DNA of 64,000 nucleotides from Malania oleifera (GCF_029873635.1 NC_080422.1:4444001-4508000), one strand, 5' to 3'. Shown: positions 1-12,690, counted from the stretch's first letter. Notes: generated from the sequence alone by a model not told the origin. A program made the numbers and translations.

Positions 1-301
1 CTCCATTTTTGGAAACGGACGATGATCGGCGAATCTAAACAACTAAAATGGATATTTATAGGGCCTTTGACCAAGTCCAACTTGTCAGCGAGGCGGCGTC
101 TTCATTGACGAATCCACCACACAGCTCGTTGACAAGGCCATCCCTTCGTCGCCGAGTTCAAGTTCCAGATATTTCTCTGATCCGCTCAGTATTTGCTCAT
201 CGACGAGGCTCTGAATTTTGTCAACGAGGATCTGAAGGACTTCATCGACGAACGTGACCCTTCATCGACGAACCCAGCTTATACAGGTTTGGGTCTCTAC
301 A
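1..301 (-). mobile_element. Gypsy-type LTR fragment, cut by window edge
   Basis: Read on the minus strand this begins TGTAGAGACCC at 301, matching the TGTA..GACCC starts of the other long LTRs in the window. It then runs through several TCGTCGACGA-like palindromes, the U3 signature of these families, and off the left edge. Only the first ~300 bp of an LTR is visible, so whether it is solo or part of a full element cannot be told. It is a fossil with no coding part in view. Confidence 0.65.
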
Positions 302-439
302 ATTTTACTTCTTAATTGTTATTGAATATACTGTTTTTTCATGATTAATCTGGAACTCCAACTGCATGGCTAATACAGTATTGTGAAATGCATGCTGGTA
401 GTTGATTAGTAGTGCGTGCTGAATGAACTAAATGCCACC
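302..439. other. Short spacer between two LTRs
   Basis: AT-rich single-copy-looking DNA with no gene or repeat recognised. Its last five bases (CCACC, 435-439) are the left target duplication of the following solo LTR, so this spacer continues at 2,982. Confidence 0.6.
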
Positions 440-687
440 CGTAAAGACCCGAAAATTTAAAAGGATTAAAATAATTTGAAAAAATAATAATAAATAAATA
501 AATAAAATAACAGATAAATAAATAAAAGGAATGGTGTGGGAAAAAGAAAAAAAAATAAAAATTAAAGAAATTAAATTAAATTAAGATGAACTAAATAATT
601 AAATAATTAATTATTAAATTAAATATTTTTACATTGGATTTAAAAAAAAAAACTAATTAGAATTATATATATAAATAAGTTATTATA

Positions 688-720
<33 letters not shown>

Positions 721-2976
721 AAGTAAAGTAAAAGAAAGAAAAAGAAGAAAGAAGAAAGAAGAAGGAGGAGAAGATGTCAGGCGGCCACAACCCCCCCAGA
801 ATGCGCGCGCCAGCCACCTCCGCCTCCGTCTCTCTCTCTCTCTCAATTTCTTGATGAGTTTGCGACGGATCGGGAACCGGAAGGTGCCGTTAGAATTCTG
901 GTTCCACTACCGACATTTCTACTAGAGCAAATTTTTCATGGGAACGGTTTAGGCACTGCTCTTAGGGAAATGTAATTTTTCCCTATTTTCTCAATTTTGT
1001 TATTAATATGTGGTTAAATCGACGAACGGACACCACCATGGGGTCCTAGTAGTCGTCATCGTCATTTTGACGTAGGTAATTTTTCAATAGGGATTTTCTA
1101 AACCCTACTCCAAAGCGAGAGTGGGATTTGAGAATTTGGCTAAATTTAATGATATTGTTATTTATTTAGGAATTATGGCCCTAGAAAATATTTAAATAAT
1201 ATTTTATTCAATAATAATTTATTGGAACTAATCTAATTTTAGGGTCTGGGTGAGCGCCGCAGGTATTTTTCGGAGTTCTTGTTGGCGTAGTTCAAGAAAC
1301 CAGGTAAGGGGAAAAATATATATTAAATCAGAATTTTTATGAATTTAATGAAAAAATAAATTGTGTTATATGTACGTGTATATGTTTCAGTATGGGTAAA
1401 ATGCCAACTATTTAAATTATATATATATATATTTTTTTTTTGTTTAGAGCTGTTTATTAGATATGTATATGCGAAAATGAACTGATGAAAGTGAGAAATA
1501 TTTTCAGGATAATTAAATAAGAAATGAAAAGTATTTTCAGTATATAAACATTAAATGTTGGTTGGCTTATTTTACAGGCAGTGTATAAATTTTATTGCTA
1601 AATTGTGTAGCATGAGATTCTGTATAAATATATGTTAAATGTATGAGATGTAGGCTAAGTAAGTAAAGCAATGAAAATAAAATATGATATGGATAATGTT
1701 GCCTGTGTATGTTAAATGCAACCATGTAAATGTAAGACAGCTGAAAGACAGTCATGTTAGCAGATCTAGCACACTTCTATGTAGACTAACTGATGACAGC
1801 TAAAAGGAGCTGTGTTAGCAGATCTAGCACGTTTCTACGTATACTAACTGATGATGGCTAAAAACCAACTGTAGTACGAAGTAATGAAATGAAATGTTAT
1901 GCAATGAAATGACGATGAAATGACAATGAAATGAAATGACAAAGGTAAATGATGTAAATGGGAAAAAGTCACTTAAAGTGAAACGAAATGCAAAGTTAAG
2001 TTATGAACAGGAATGAATGTGCATGAATGTATAATGACAGAAAAGAATGATGTATTATGATATTAGAAGTATGTATGTACGTAGAACATGTTACGATTGG
2101 GCGAGGCGTACCTTTCGCCTGAGGGCTTGCTGAGTAAGGCGAGTGCACTAGTAGCTACAGATGTGGCAGTAGCCACATAACGTACTATAGCAGAGGGAAC
2201 CTACTTGTATGGGCGGGTAGATTTCCCTATCCTTAGTGTCTTTGCCGATAAACTTTTGTATGAACTGTGTGAGTACGAGATCAATTTATCACTTGAGAGA
2301 TTACTGAGTAAGGTGAGTGCCTTGGTATGCTTTAGTTGCGACCTTTGGGTTGCCTAAATATCATAGCAGAGGGGTGCTACTTGTATGGGTGGGTAATCAC
2401 CCCTATCCTCGGGTAATCTCGTGGGTTAAACATTTGTATGTGTTTGATAGGATCAGGGAATGATTTCGGAAATTATGTTAAGGATTTTCAAATGTTAAAT
2501 ATTATGTTATATATAAACTCATATTGGCCACACACTGTTTTAATATATGGTTTCTTCCCTTACTGAGATGTGTCTCACCCGAATATGAATTTATCTTTTT
2601 TCAGGATTTCCTCGAGATCGAGCTTTGAGAGCTCGAAGTTTTTATAGCATTACTGGGAAATAGAAAAAGAAAATGGTACATTTTTATGTTAATTTTGGGG
2701 AATGTAAATATTTAAGTTTTATGCCTTTGTGTTTTAAGGCTATTGAGTAAGGAATGATTGTGAAATTACTGAATTGTTTTGGGAGTTATGTAGATTTATG
2801 GAATGCAGGTGATGAATGATTTAATATGGATTATAGTTAGAATTAGTAAACTTTGGTATGATGTTATATGGAGATTATGATTATGTTTTCCGCTGCGTAT
2901 GTTATGGAATATGATTTATGAGGATATGATCAGGTATAACGCGTCGGGCCCGAGTTTAAGGGTTCAGGGCGTTTCA
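440..2976 (+). mobile_element. Solo Gypsy LTR with CCACC target duplication
   Basis: The sequence runs from CGTAAAGACCC (start slightly decayed from TG) to ..GGCGTTTCA and is flanked by the perfect 5-bp duplication CCACC (435-439 and 2,977-2,981). No internal region is present, so it is a solo LTR of about 2.5 kb. It is homologous, in opposite orientation, to the LTR at 5,556-7,918. Visible parts are a TA-rich stretch near 690-720, a two-copy ~58-bp repeat at 1,757-1,862, a two-copy ~180-bp repeat at 2,100-2,420, and the ACTGAGATGTGTCTCACC block near 2,560. Substantial divergence from its relative suggests an old insertion. Confidence 0.85.
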
Positions 2977-2981
2977 CCACC

Positions 2982-4459
2982 TGCATGGCTGTTACGTGGA
3001 CATGTGAATTGGATGCTGTAGAAACTCCTAGGATATGTGGTTCATGGTTTGTGATATGCAGAAGGGAAAATGTTCTATTTATAAACAATATGCTACCAAA
3101 TTTTTTATAAAATTTTTCCAACAAAAAATAATCAAAGTGTATAAATCATGTGCTGAATGATCAACAAATACTGCATGTTGGACTTTATTTTAAAGGATTA
3201 CTACATAATTAATGGAGTCGTGATTATAGTTGATTAGCTTACCATGAATGAAAAGAGTTGTTATGTCATGCGTATGTATTTATAGGTTTTTTCTATTTCC
3301 TAAGGGTTGATTTAAATGGCAGGAAGCTCAAGCAGTGTTTCGGTGATGGTGTTGTTGTATATAGGAGAGAAATTATCATTGGAGTAGAAGGTGTTAATTA
3401 TAGTACTAAGCAAGTTCGACCAATTCGAATTGGCCATAGGTGTCAAATAAATAATTTGTATTCGAAGATATGCAAATATTTGCATATTGATCCATATCAA
3501 TATGCATTGTCGGTGACCAAGAGGAAATAGATAAATATTTCCCCTTGCATTTGCAATTGTCCAAGAGGAAAGCCTAGACACATGAAATTGGTTTCTGTGT
3601 TGTCTTTGTTCCATTACCGATAGGGACAACATTTGCCTTATATCAGATCGGCATCCAAGAAATCTCGGTGCAGTGCAATGCAATCCTGATTGGCAACCAC
3701 CATGTGCCTACCACCGATTTTGCTTTCGACACGTGGTCAGCAACTTTAATACGAAAGTAAATAGTGTCAATCTTAAACGAATGACTGAGCGAGCGAGAAG
3801 GGAGTATCAAGTAAGAAAATTTGATAAGTGGATGGAGAGGATATTCGATGAGGGTGGAGAACCAACAAGGTCATTTTTCGATCAGATCCCTCTTTATATG
3901 TGGACTTAGTGCCACGACAGTGGAAGAAAGTATAGGAACATAACCACTAACCTTGTGGAATGTTTCAATGACGTCGTGAAAGGCACTCATAGCCTCCCAA
4001 TAATGACCCTTATGCAACTAACATTTTATTGCGTTACATATTATTTCAATATCCAACGGGAGGTTGCTCGTAACACAATATTCAGAGGAAATGCATTCAC
4101 TCTGCATATCTTGCTAGCGATGGAAGGAAGGAAGCTGAAGGCGATCGAACATCGAGTCATGACGTTCAACCGGTATAGGGGTAGTTTTAACATCACAATC
4201 ATGCAATTGGAGCCACATAAAAGAAACAACGTCCAAACTTTAAGCATTCAAGGTGGACGCGAATGCTCATGTGGGAAGTGACAAACTTTACACTTTCCCT
4301 ACTCCCACATTTTCGCTGTATGTACAGAGACACAACTGAATGTTGTCCAGTATGTTAAGTCATGTTAGAGCACTTTCGAGCATTATGCGATATATGTCGC
4401 GGATTTTCATTCGATTATGCATGAAGCGTATTGGTCAGCATCCTCGTTGTCGACTTTAC
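2982..4459 (+). pseudogene. Decayed MULE (Mutator-like) transposase remnant
   Basis: Three blocks of a plant MuDR-type transposase lie on the plus strand. 3,340-3,530 encodes the N-terminal part (VVVYRREIIIGVEGVNYS..). 3,630-3,909 encodes the SDRHP / AYHRFCFRHVVSNFN block. 3,950-4,440 encodes the ECFNDVVKGTHSLPI..LTFY segment and a SWIM-type zinc finger start (CSCGK). Most of the catalytic first half of the DDE domain between the first two blocks is missing. In-frame stops interrupt the rest, for example after the IPLYMWT and CSCGK motifs. No terminal inverted repeats were recognised. The right end is cut by the LTR element that begins at 4,460. This is a dead DNA transposon; 2,982-3,257 holds nothing recognisable. 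Confidence 0.8.
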
Positions 4460-7400
4460 TGTAATGCCTTGAACCCCTAAACCCTGGTCCGGTGCGTTAT
4501 ACCTGATATTATCCTATTAAATAAAAAATCATTAACATACATACGCAGCGGAAAACATAAACAAAATCTTCATACAACATAGAACAAAATCTCCTTAAGA
4601 CCTTTCTCAAATTTCCTAGCCTTCCTTGCTTCATTTGGGACCAGAATTGGAGCGAAGCGCGACAATTCTATAAATTTAGCCGCATACTCCGCAACTGTCA
4701 TGTCTCCTTGGGTCAGATTAGTGAACTCTTCTATCTTTTCCTCTCTGACAAATGAAGGAAAGTACCTGTCAAAGAATAGATCCTTGAACTTTTCCTAGGT
4801 AAGAGCTATCTTTACGACCATCTGATCCTCCAGCAGCTTCGCAAAAAGCCACCAGCGCTTCGCCTCTCCTGTCATCTTGAATGCAGCATAACGGACCTTC
4901 TGCTCATCCATGTAGTCGAGTACAGCCATAGTCTCCTCTATCTCCTGTACCCAGTTCTCTACTGCCATTAGATCAGGTCCTCCTGTAAAGGCTGGAGGGT
5001 TCATCCTCATAAATTCTTTAATACTGTAGCCCTGTCCTGCAGGTGGACAGTTATGTTCCTTGAGTTCCTTCTTCATTTCTGATTTTACTTGACAGACGAT
5101 ACCTCGCAACACCTTAGGGGTATCTGTTTCCTCCTCACTAGTGGTCACTGAATCCTCCCTTCTTTTAGCCTCTATATTCTCATCTCCAGAATCCATCCTG
5201 AAAAATAGGACAAAAAAGAGATAAGATTTCCATATTAAAACTCCAAATAACATAGTCATTAAATAAAATCCAAAATCTCCATATAAGGACCAGCCTCACA
5301 ATTCAGAAACAAAAACATCTAAGGTTTACCATGGCTTTTCTAAGGCCGTCAACTACTTCAGAAAAATCACAGGAAATCGTCGACGTAATTTTGCCTTTAA
5401 ATCACAAAACATCATCCTATACTTCCCTACACCAAACCTATTTCTCAATACCTAACCTATTCATCTAGTATCCTCATCCTAACTATTTCCTATACTCTAG
5501 TATAAATCATTTCCTAAATCCTCAACATCCCAAAATCATTGCTTTGATACCAAAATGTAATGCCCCGAACCCCTAAACCCAGGTCCGGTGCGTTATACCT
5601 GATATTATCCTGTTAAATCATAAATCATTAACATACATACGTAGCGGAAAACATAAACAAAATCTCCATACAACATAGACCATAATACCAACAATCCATA
5701 ATACCGCAATATACCAGATTTTACTATATCCTAACTAGAAATCCATAAAAAAAAAAAAACCAACCATCATAATCTCTATATATTCATACATCTCTAAAAC
5801 ATTCAGTATGTTCACAACCATTTCGTTCTCAATAAACCTAAAAACGTAATAACATAAAACATAAACATTTCCATTCCCAAAATATTATCAACATATACCC
5901 TGTTTCTATAGTCCTAAAAAACGCTAATAATACCCTCGAGCTCCTTAAGCCCGATCTCGAGAATGTCCTGAAAAGAAACATTCATATTTGGGTGAGACAC
6001 ATCTTAGTAAGGGAAGAAATATATATATTAAAACAGCGTGTGACTAACATGAGATATATAGATATCATTTTAATAACTTTTGCAAATCATTAACATAACT
6101 TTGAAATCGTTTTCTGAACCTAAACAATCACGTGCAAAGTTTTAACCCATGAGATTACTTAAGAATAGGGGTGATTACCCGCCCATACAAGTAGCACCCC
6201 TCTGCTTTGATACTTAGGCAACTCTGAGGTCACAACTAAAGCATACCAAGGCACTTACCTTACTCAGTAAGCCCTCAAGTGTTAGATTAATCTCGTACTA
6301 ACGCATTCAACAATAGTTTACCGGCAATGGCCCTAAGGATAAGGAAATCTATCCGCCCATACAAATAGGTTACCTCTGCCCTAGTACGTTATGCAACTAC
6401 TGCCACATCTGAAGCTACTAGTGCACTCGTCTTTCTCAGCAAACCCTCAGGCGAAGAGTTCACCTTACCCAATCGTAACATGTTCTACATACATACATAC
6501 TTCTAATATCGTAATACATTCTTTTCTGTCTTTATACATTCATACACATTCATTTCTGTTCATAACTTAACTTTACATTTCGTTTCACTTTAAGTGACTC
6601 TTTCCCATTCGTATCATTCACGTTTCACATTTCTTTTCATTGCATTGTCATTTCATTGCATAACATTTTCATTTCATTCATTCGTAGTACAACTGGTCTT
6701 TAGCCATCATCAGTTAGTTTCCACATAAATATGCCCTAGAATCTGCTACAGTTAGTTTTTACATAGAAATGCGCTAGAATATGCTAACATGGCCGTCTTT
6801 CAGCTATCTTACATTTACATGGTTGCGTTTAACATACACAAGCAGCATTGTCCATATCATATTTTATTCATAAGCTTTACTTACTTAACCTTCATCTCAT
6901 ATATCTAACATATATTTGCACAGAATCTCATGCCACACAGTTTTAGCAGTAAAATTTCATATACATTACTTACAAAATAAGTCAACCCATAATTAACATT
7001 GATATACTGAAAATACACTTCATTCCTTACTTACTTCCTTAGAAAAATACCTTTTCACTTTCATTCATTTAGTTTCACATATATATAACTATATAAACAT
7101 TCCTAGGCTCAGAAAACATCATTTCATGGCTAGCATTTTAAATCTACATATAAACATATGTACAAAAATAACGCATAATTCATTTTAATTCATGAAAACC
7201 TGATTTAATATATAAGTTTCCACCATACCTGACTTTCAAACTGCGCTGGCAGGATCCCCGAACCGATACCCGCAACGTTCACTTGGACCCTGAATCCAAA
7301 AATCTTAATTTAAATACAATAAATTCCAATTAACTTAAATCTTAAGGAAAATACTTATTTACTATTTCCTAAGCTCCAAATAACAACATTCCTTAAGAAA

Positions 7401-7918
7401 ATCTCAAAATAATTCACTTACCCTGATTTTGGGATGTTTCCCAAACCCCTCAAACCAACGATTAGCTCCTACAGCCTTGCAGAGAATGATCCTACGAACA
7501 TTGTGGCGGTTCCAGATTGTCAAACCGGGTCAGAACCGGCTCGAAATCGAGGAGAGAAGGGTGGGGGAGCCGTCCTAGAGAGAGAAAGGAAAGAGGGTTC
7601 CCGAGTTTTCTCGTTGAAAATGAAAGAATTTCAACTTATAGTCGGGGCTTCGTCGACGAGACACGTTGATTTGTTGACGAGGCGCTATAGAGACTTCGTC
7701 GACGAGAAGATACCTTCGTCGACGAAATTCAGGGTTTCCAAATTTCTCTCGGGATTTCTTCGTCGACGAGCTTAGAAGAACACTCGTCGAGGAATACAGG
7801 ACATTCGTCGACGAGGCCTGCTTTCCTTCTAATTTCGTTCCTTTATCCCTTATTACCCATTAATCCATTTTATTCATCATATTTTCTACTTATTTAAATT
7901 CCCAGGTCATTACTTACA
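4460..7918 (-). mobile_element. Truncated Gypsy element (5' LTR, primer site, part of gag, 3' LTR stub)
   Basis: Read on the minus strand: a complete LTR (7,918 down to 5,556), then a primer-binding site matching initiator-Met tRNA (TTGGTATCAAAGC, 5,541-5,553), then part of gag, then only ~126 bp of LTR 3' end (4,460-4,585). The gag part (about 4,590-5,200) has the Retrotrans_gag signature MNPPAFTGGPD..W and EAKRWW. The stub closely matches 5,556-5,685. All of pol is absent, so a large internal deletion joined gag to the distal LTR. No clear 5-bp target duplication was seen; the left flank ends TTTAC and the right begins GACAA. It sits in the MULE remnant. It is a broken fossil. Confidence 0.85.
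5556..7918 (-). repeat. 5' LTR of the truncated Gypsy element
   Basis: A ~2.36-kb LTR starting TGTAAGTAATGACC on the minus strand and ending ..GGGGCATTACA. Its U3 (7,649-7,822) carries seven TCGTCGACGA-type palindromes. The two ~180-bp GC-richer tandem units lie at about 6,160-6,480, and the GTGAGACACATCTTAGTAAG block (plus-strand reading) at 5,992-6,011. It is a relative of the solo LTR at 440-2,976, in inverted orientation. Confidence 0.8.
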
Positions 7919-8459
7919 GACAAATCCTATATATGTACACTAGTGCTTGTTGCTAAACCTTCTACCACTACTGTCATATCTCATAATCAACACCTCTGAA
8001 GAAAATTATGATTTTGGACTTCTTAATTATGATGATAAAAAAAATAAAAGATGGAGGAGATCGAGCCAAACCCATAACCACTACATCACAGCATCTAATG
8101 ATGACATAGTGATGAAATTAGGATTAAATAGTTTCCAAGGTGTATAGTCTAAAGATAGGTTGGAGCTTTCAGTTTTTCTAAACAATTAGGAGAAGAGAAG
8201 CATATATATAAGTGCTAAAAACGACAAATAAAACAAAATCAAAGTTGAATGTAATTACTTGAACAAGACGGATCAAGCACCCAAAAAATGCTTTGATCAA
8301 AGCCACTGCTGATGATCTCCACTAGTATAATTTAGCCATTAATTAATTATATCTTCAGAAGAAAGAAGAAGAAGAAGAAGGGAAACGATAGTTTGGAAAG
8401 AAGAAATTAAGGCTGCAAGGATGGTACTGTCACACGTCTTTCTAAATTTTTGGCACTCA
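7919..8459. other. Spacer without recognised gene
   Basis: AT-rich non-coding DNA between two LTR elements. A 66-codon frame at 7,947-8,147 has no recognisable similarity or context. Bases 8,455-8,459 (ACTCA) are the left target duplication of the next element. Confidence 0.55.
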
Positions 8460-10785
8460 TGTGATGACCCAAAAAAGATATATACGATTAAAGCATAATA
8501 ATAATAAAATAATAAAAATGGTCATTAAGTTAATATCAATACAGAAGTGTTTTTCTGTAGGATCCTTGATTCTATGTTTGATGTCTAAGAAAGACCTTGT
8601 CATAGCGAGTGCTCAGAGATCATTGCGGCTCAGCCGCTCCCTAGAGGTTGGCCTGGTTAAAATGGAATTTCATAGGATAAACAAGATAGATACTGTTTAT
8701 ATACGTAAATAAGTATATAAAATAATATTTTGACTGACATAATTTGTAGAAATAGATGATAAAATAATAAAAATATAAGTATCCTATGCGGGGCCCACAT
8801 GAGTCCCGAAGACCTGTAAAGGTTTACACGAGTCTCTTAACTGTGTAGGACTCATAAAATCGTATGAAAATTATTGGAGTTACACAGGATCTATTTGGGT
8901 CTCGAAGTTATGTGGGGCCCACAAGACCATGTGGTGCTCACATGAGTTTTCAAAATTAAAATTTAATTTTTGTTCAAAAATAAATAATAAAATAAATAAA
9001 TATTAAAAATAGTTTAAAAGTAATAGCAATGATAATAATAATGATAATAATGATTAAGAAAAATAATAAAATAATTAATAAACTAATTAATTAATTAATT
9101 AGGTAAGTAATTAATTAAAAATTTATTTAATGGGAATGGTGACAAGCACTCTCACATGGCCTCCATCCCCATCCCATACTCAACCCATACCTTGCCTATC
9201 ACTTGCCCATTCTTTAATTTAAAAAAATTATAATTTCACCAATCTCCCCACACTTTTATAAATTTTATTTCTTCTCCAAAATTTTCCTATAAATAGGAAA
9301 CTCTCAACCTTCATTTTTCACAACAATTTTTCCAAGGAAAAGAATGATTAGTGAGTGAAAGAATTTGTGGTGGAGAGAATTTTTGAGTAAGTTCTCACTC
9401 ACCCACTCTTTCCGATCTCATTTCTTAGAGATAGTTATTGTGTTCGTAGTACAAGGTAAATGAATAAGGTAAGTAAATTTGATTATGTTAATTTTTTTTT
9501 ATTTAAAATTCATACCCGAGTTTATTTTGTAAGTAAATTTCAATTATGTTACTTACTTCCATAAAATTTTCATGAGTTTATTTTTACGTATATTTAATTA
9601 TACCAGTTCTATCTTTAATATACTTGCATTTATTTTTGGGTTAAGAAATGTTCTAATTCTCTCGGGTAAATTTTCAGCATTTCTTTTTATTAAAAAAAAT
9701 TATTATATATATTTTTAACACAAAAATTGTGTGGCATAAGTTTATTTCTACGTTACATTATTCATGAAAATATGAGTAAAGATGAGATTTTCACAAGATT
9801 ATTTTAAATTGCATAAATTATAATAAGATGGTTTTAAAACCCCTTATGGCAAAGTAAGTTCAAAGTTACAGATGTTCGGTACCGTAACTTAAAGTTTAAA
9901 TGGATTAGAGTGCACTCACACTATATACATAGTGGTTATTTATGTTAGTGGATTTTTCTTGAGTGCACACCTGGTTCCGGACCAAGACTTAATAAGGAAA
10001 ATTTCACTTAATGTTTATGTACGCTGATTTAGTTTGGTCGACTAGCCAGCTAAGTTCAGTCTTCGGACCGCACAACCCAGTCATAGGGGTAAACATGACT
10101 TACGACTAATAGGCCTAATGGTGGTTTTTTACAGTATATGTTTATACATATTTAATTACGTGTACAGAGTTATTAATGAGTTGAAGGAAAAGTATAAGTT
10201 TATATAAAAAGGGTCATTCTTGTGCCTAAATGACGATTTAAAGGAAACGTATAAGGAAAAGTATATATATGTATATAGTTAAATATTTTTATAGTTTTAA
10301 AGTTAAAAGTTTAATTTAACGGTTACAATATATGGTTATTAAATTTTACTGTTATAGTTGATGGTAAAAGTTTTATGCGGAATTTTTTTTTTAAAATTTA
10401 TATTTATTCTAGAAGCAATTTTGAAGTTATAGTATTAAATATTATTTTACGAAATTTTTAAAAGCTCATTTTGGCCACACACTAATAATAATCTTATTTA
10501 CTTATTGAGCGTTGTCTCACTCCAATCATATTTTTATTTCAGATAACTCTGAAGGGCATGTCGGAAATCAAGCTTAGCAAGCATGCGAGTGGGGATAGAA
10601 AAATAAAGATTGATTAGAAATATTAGTATGATGTCAGATATTTATGCTTGTGTAATTTTTCTTCTTTTAAAATAAATGATTGTAATATGCATAATTAATG
10701 CTCTGGTTTAATAATAATTGAGTTTATTTGCTTCAACTGTAAATCAATAGTAAAAAGTAAATATCCTAAGGATTGAGGTATTACA
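8460..10785 (+). repeat. 5' LTR of the homeobox-carrying element
   Basis: It starts TGTGATGACCC and ends ..GAGGTATTACA. A promoter-like CTATAAATA lies near 9,290. The shared ..TGAGCGTTGTCTCACTCC block is near 10,505, and a CGCACAACCCAGTCATAGGG motif is near 10,068. It lacks the TCGTCGACGA palindrome cluster of the other long LTRs. Confidence 0.9.
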
Positions 10786-11892
10786 TTTGGTATCAGAGCA
10801 ATAGGTTATAGGTTCTGTAGACTTTAAGAAATAATTTTACCAGAGCATAGGATATAGGTTCTGCATACTCTAATATATAAATTTTACCAGAATTTAGGTA
10901 TAAAACATGATTTGGGTAGGATTGGATAGTTTAGAATATTTATTTTAGTTTGTTATATTATTATACGTGAATAATAGATTTATGATTTTAAAATAATATT
11001 TTATCATTGTTTAAGAATGGATCTTAAAGATAGTAGTATTGGAGGAAATGAGATTAATGTAAAGGCTCCCAAGGACAGGTAATAATCATAAATTCTCTAA
11101 GAAAAATTATAGTATTATTAAAGACACGTTAATTAATTTAAATATGTTATATATGTTTGTATAAATACGTACCCATATTGATGATTCATAATTAGTTGTC
11201 AGATGCATTAATAATTTAAAATTTATATATATAAATAAAATAATATAATAATATTTGAGATTTATTTATTTTCATTGTTATTATTTTCACTAAATATATA
11301 AGAAATAACACATTAGACCCTACTGAGTTTAGAAGTACTACACATACAAATAGATATGAACAAACGGTCTATTATGAAATCTGAATTTATCCAAAATTTC
11401 TTTGCATGTATAAGTTGGATACGAATATGTATTTTTACATTACATATTCAGTTATCAACAAAACATTCAAACTTAATTTAGGAATATATATTTTGATAAA
11501 ATCTTTAATTTTAATTTTGTATTAGTTTATAAGGAATTAAATATAATTTTAATATTACTTATTATAGCTAAATTCAAATATATATATATATATATATATA
11601 TTCCTTTAGCATGTGCAAGTTAAATATGTATATCTGTTTTTTTTCCCATTGCATATTTAGTTTCCATCAAGTATTCAAGTTTGATTTAGGAGTACAAATT
11701 TTGATGAAATCTTTAATTTTGTATAAATTTATAAAAGTTAATACAACTTAAATTTTTCTATATTAAAAAAAAAAAGTTTATATAGTAAAAATTTCATTAA
11801 TGAAAGTAATATAAAAATTAACTAATTTCTTTCAAATAACTAACCAATGTCAAATCATCAATTGGCTAAACATGCCCAACATATATTTGATC

Positions 11893-11942
<50 letters not shown>
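11893..11942. repeat. (TAA)n microsatellite
   Basis: About 16 uninterrupted ATA/TAA trinucleotides inside the element interior. A second, (TA)n, tract lies at 11,577-11,602. Confidence 0.9.
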
Positions 11943-11977
11943 GAATATATATATATAAAAGGGGTACTCTTATAGTT

Positions 11978-12143
11978 AAAAAAAAAAAAAAAAAAACCTC
12001 ATGGGTGGAAATTATCGACTATGGCTCACTTACCTCCGAAGCAAGGCTAGGGCATGAGACCACTTGAGCATAGTGGGGACTCGAACTCACGATCACATGG
12101 ATGCATGACTGGTTCCTTACCATTAGGCCACCCACCCAAGTGG
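11978..12143 (-). mobile_element. tRNA-derived SINE-like insertion
   Basis: On the minus strand the head reads GGGTGGCCTAATGGTAAGG (box A-like) followed by GTGAGTTCGAGTCCCC (box B-like). An unrelated body follows, then a T-rich tail of ~18 (the A run at 11,978-11,997 on the plus strand). This arrangement is that of a Pol III-derived plant SINE. Family not assigned; no target duplication checked out by eye. Confidence 0.6.
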
Positions 12144-12229
12144 TGACCTAAGGATGAAATTAATTATAGTTAAAACATTAATAAAGATGTAGAAACATAA
12201 AAAGAACCTTGAGTCCGCAAATTTTGCAA

Positions 12230-12690
12230 TACGTGTCGTTCGTTCGATTTTCGCGACACATATCGTTCTCCCTCGATTTTTGAAAAAAATGCGTCACTCG
12301 AGGCACACGTTGCTCTCTCTCGATTTTTGCGACACACATCGTTCTCCCTCGATTTTTTGCAAAACGCATTGCTCGATATCTGTGACATGCGTCGTTCTCT
12401 CCCGATTTTCGCGACACACATTGTTCTCCCTTGATTTGTGCAAAATGTGTGCTCGATATCCATGACACGCGTCGCTCTCTCTTGATTCTCGTGGCACATG
12501 TCACTCTCCCTCGAATTGTGTAAAATGCGTGCTCGATATTCATGACACACGTCGTTCTCTCTCGATTCTCGCAACGCACGTCGTTCTCCCTCAATTTGTG
12601 CAAAACGCGTTGCTTGATATCTGTGACATGCGTTGCTCTCCCTCGATTCTCGCAGCACATGTCGCTCTTTCTCTTGATTTCCACAACACG
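12230..12690. repeat. 80-bp tandem array upstream of the homeobox ORF
   Basis: The motif GCTCGATATC(T/C) recurs at about 12,373, 12,453, 12,533 and 12,614, a period of 80-81 bp, with about 5-6 units in all. Each unit is itself built of ~27-bp subunits sharing TCG(T/C)TCTCCCTCGATT followed by a variable CGACACA or GTGCAAAA arm. The array is much richer in GC and CpG than its surroundings and ends about 12 bp before a TATA box. It contains no stops in several frames simply because of its periodicity; I see no protein here. Confidence 0.85.

Noticed and set aside
7434-7775. 113-codon plus-strand frame
   Set aside because: Antisense to the U3 region of an LTR and built partly from the palindrome cluster.
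8461-8712. 83-codon plus-strand frame, echoed at 13,969-14,163
   Set aside because: Both lie at the same place in the two LTRs of one element and diverge without preserving the protein; non-coding LTR.
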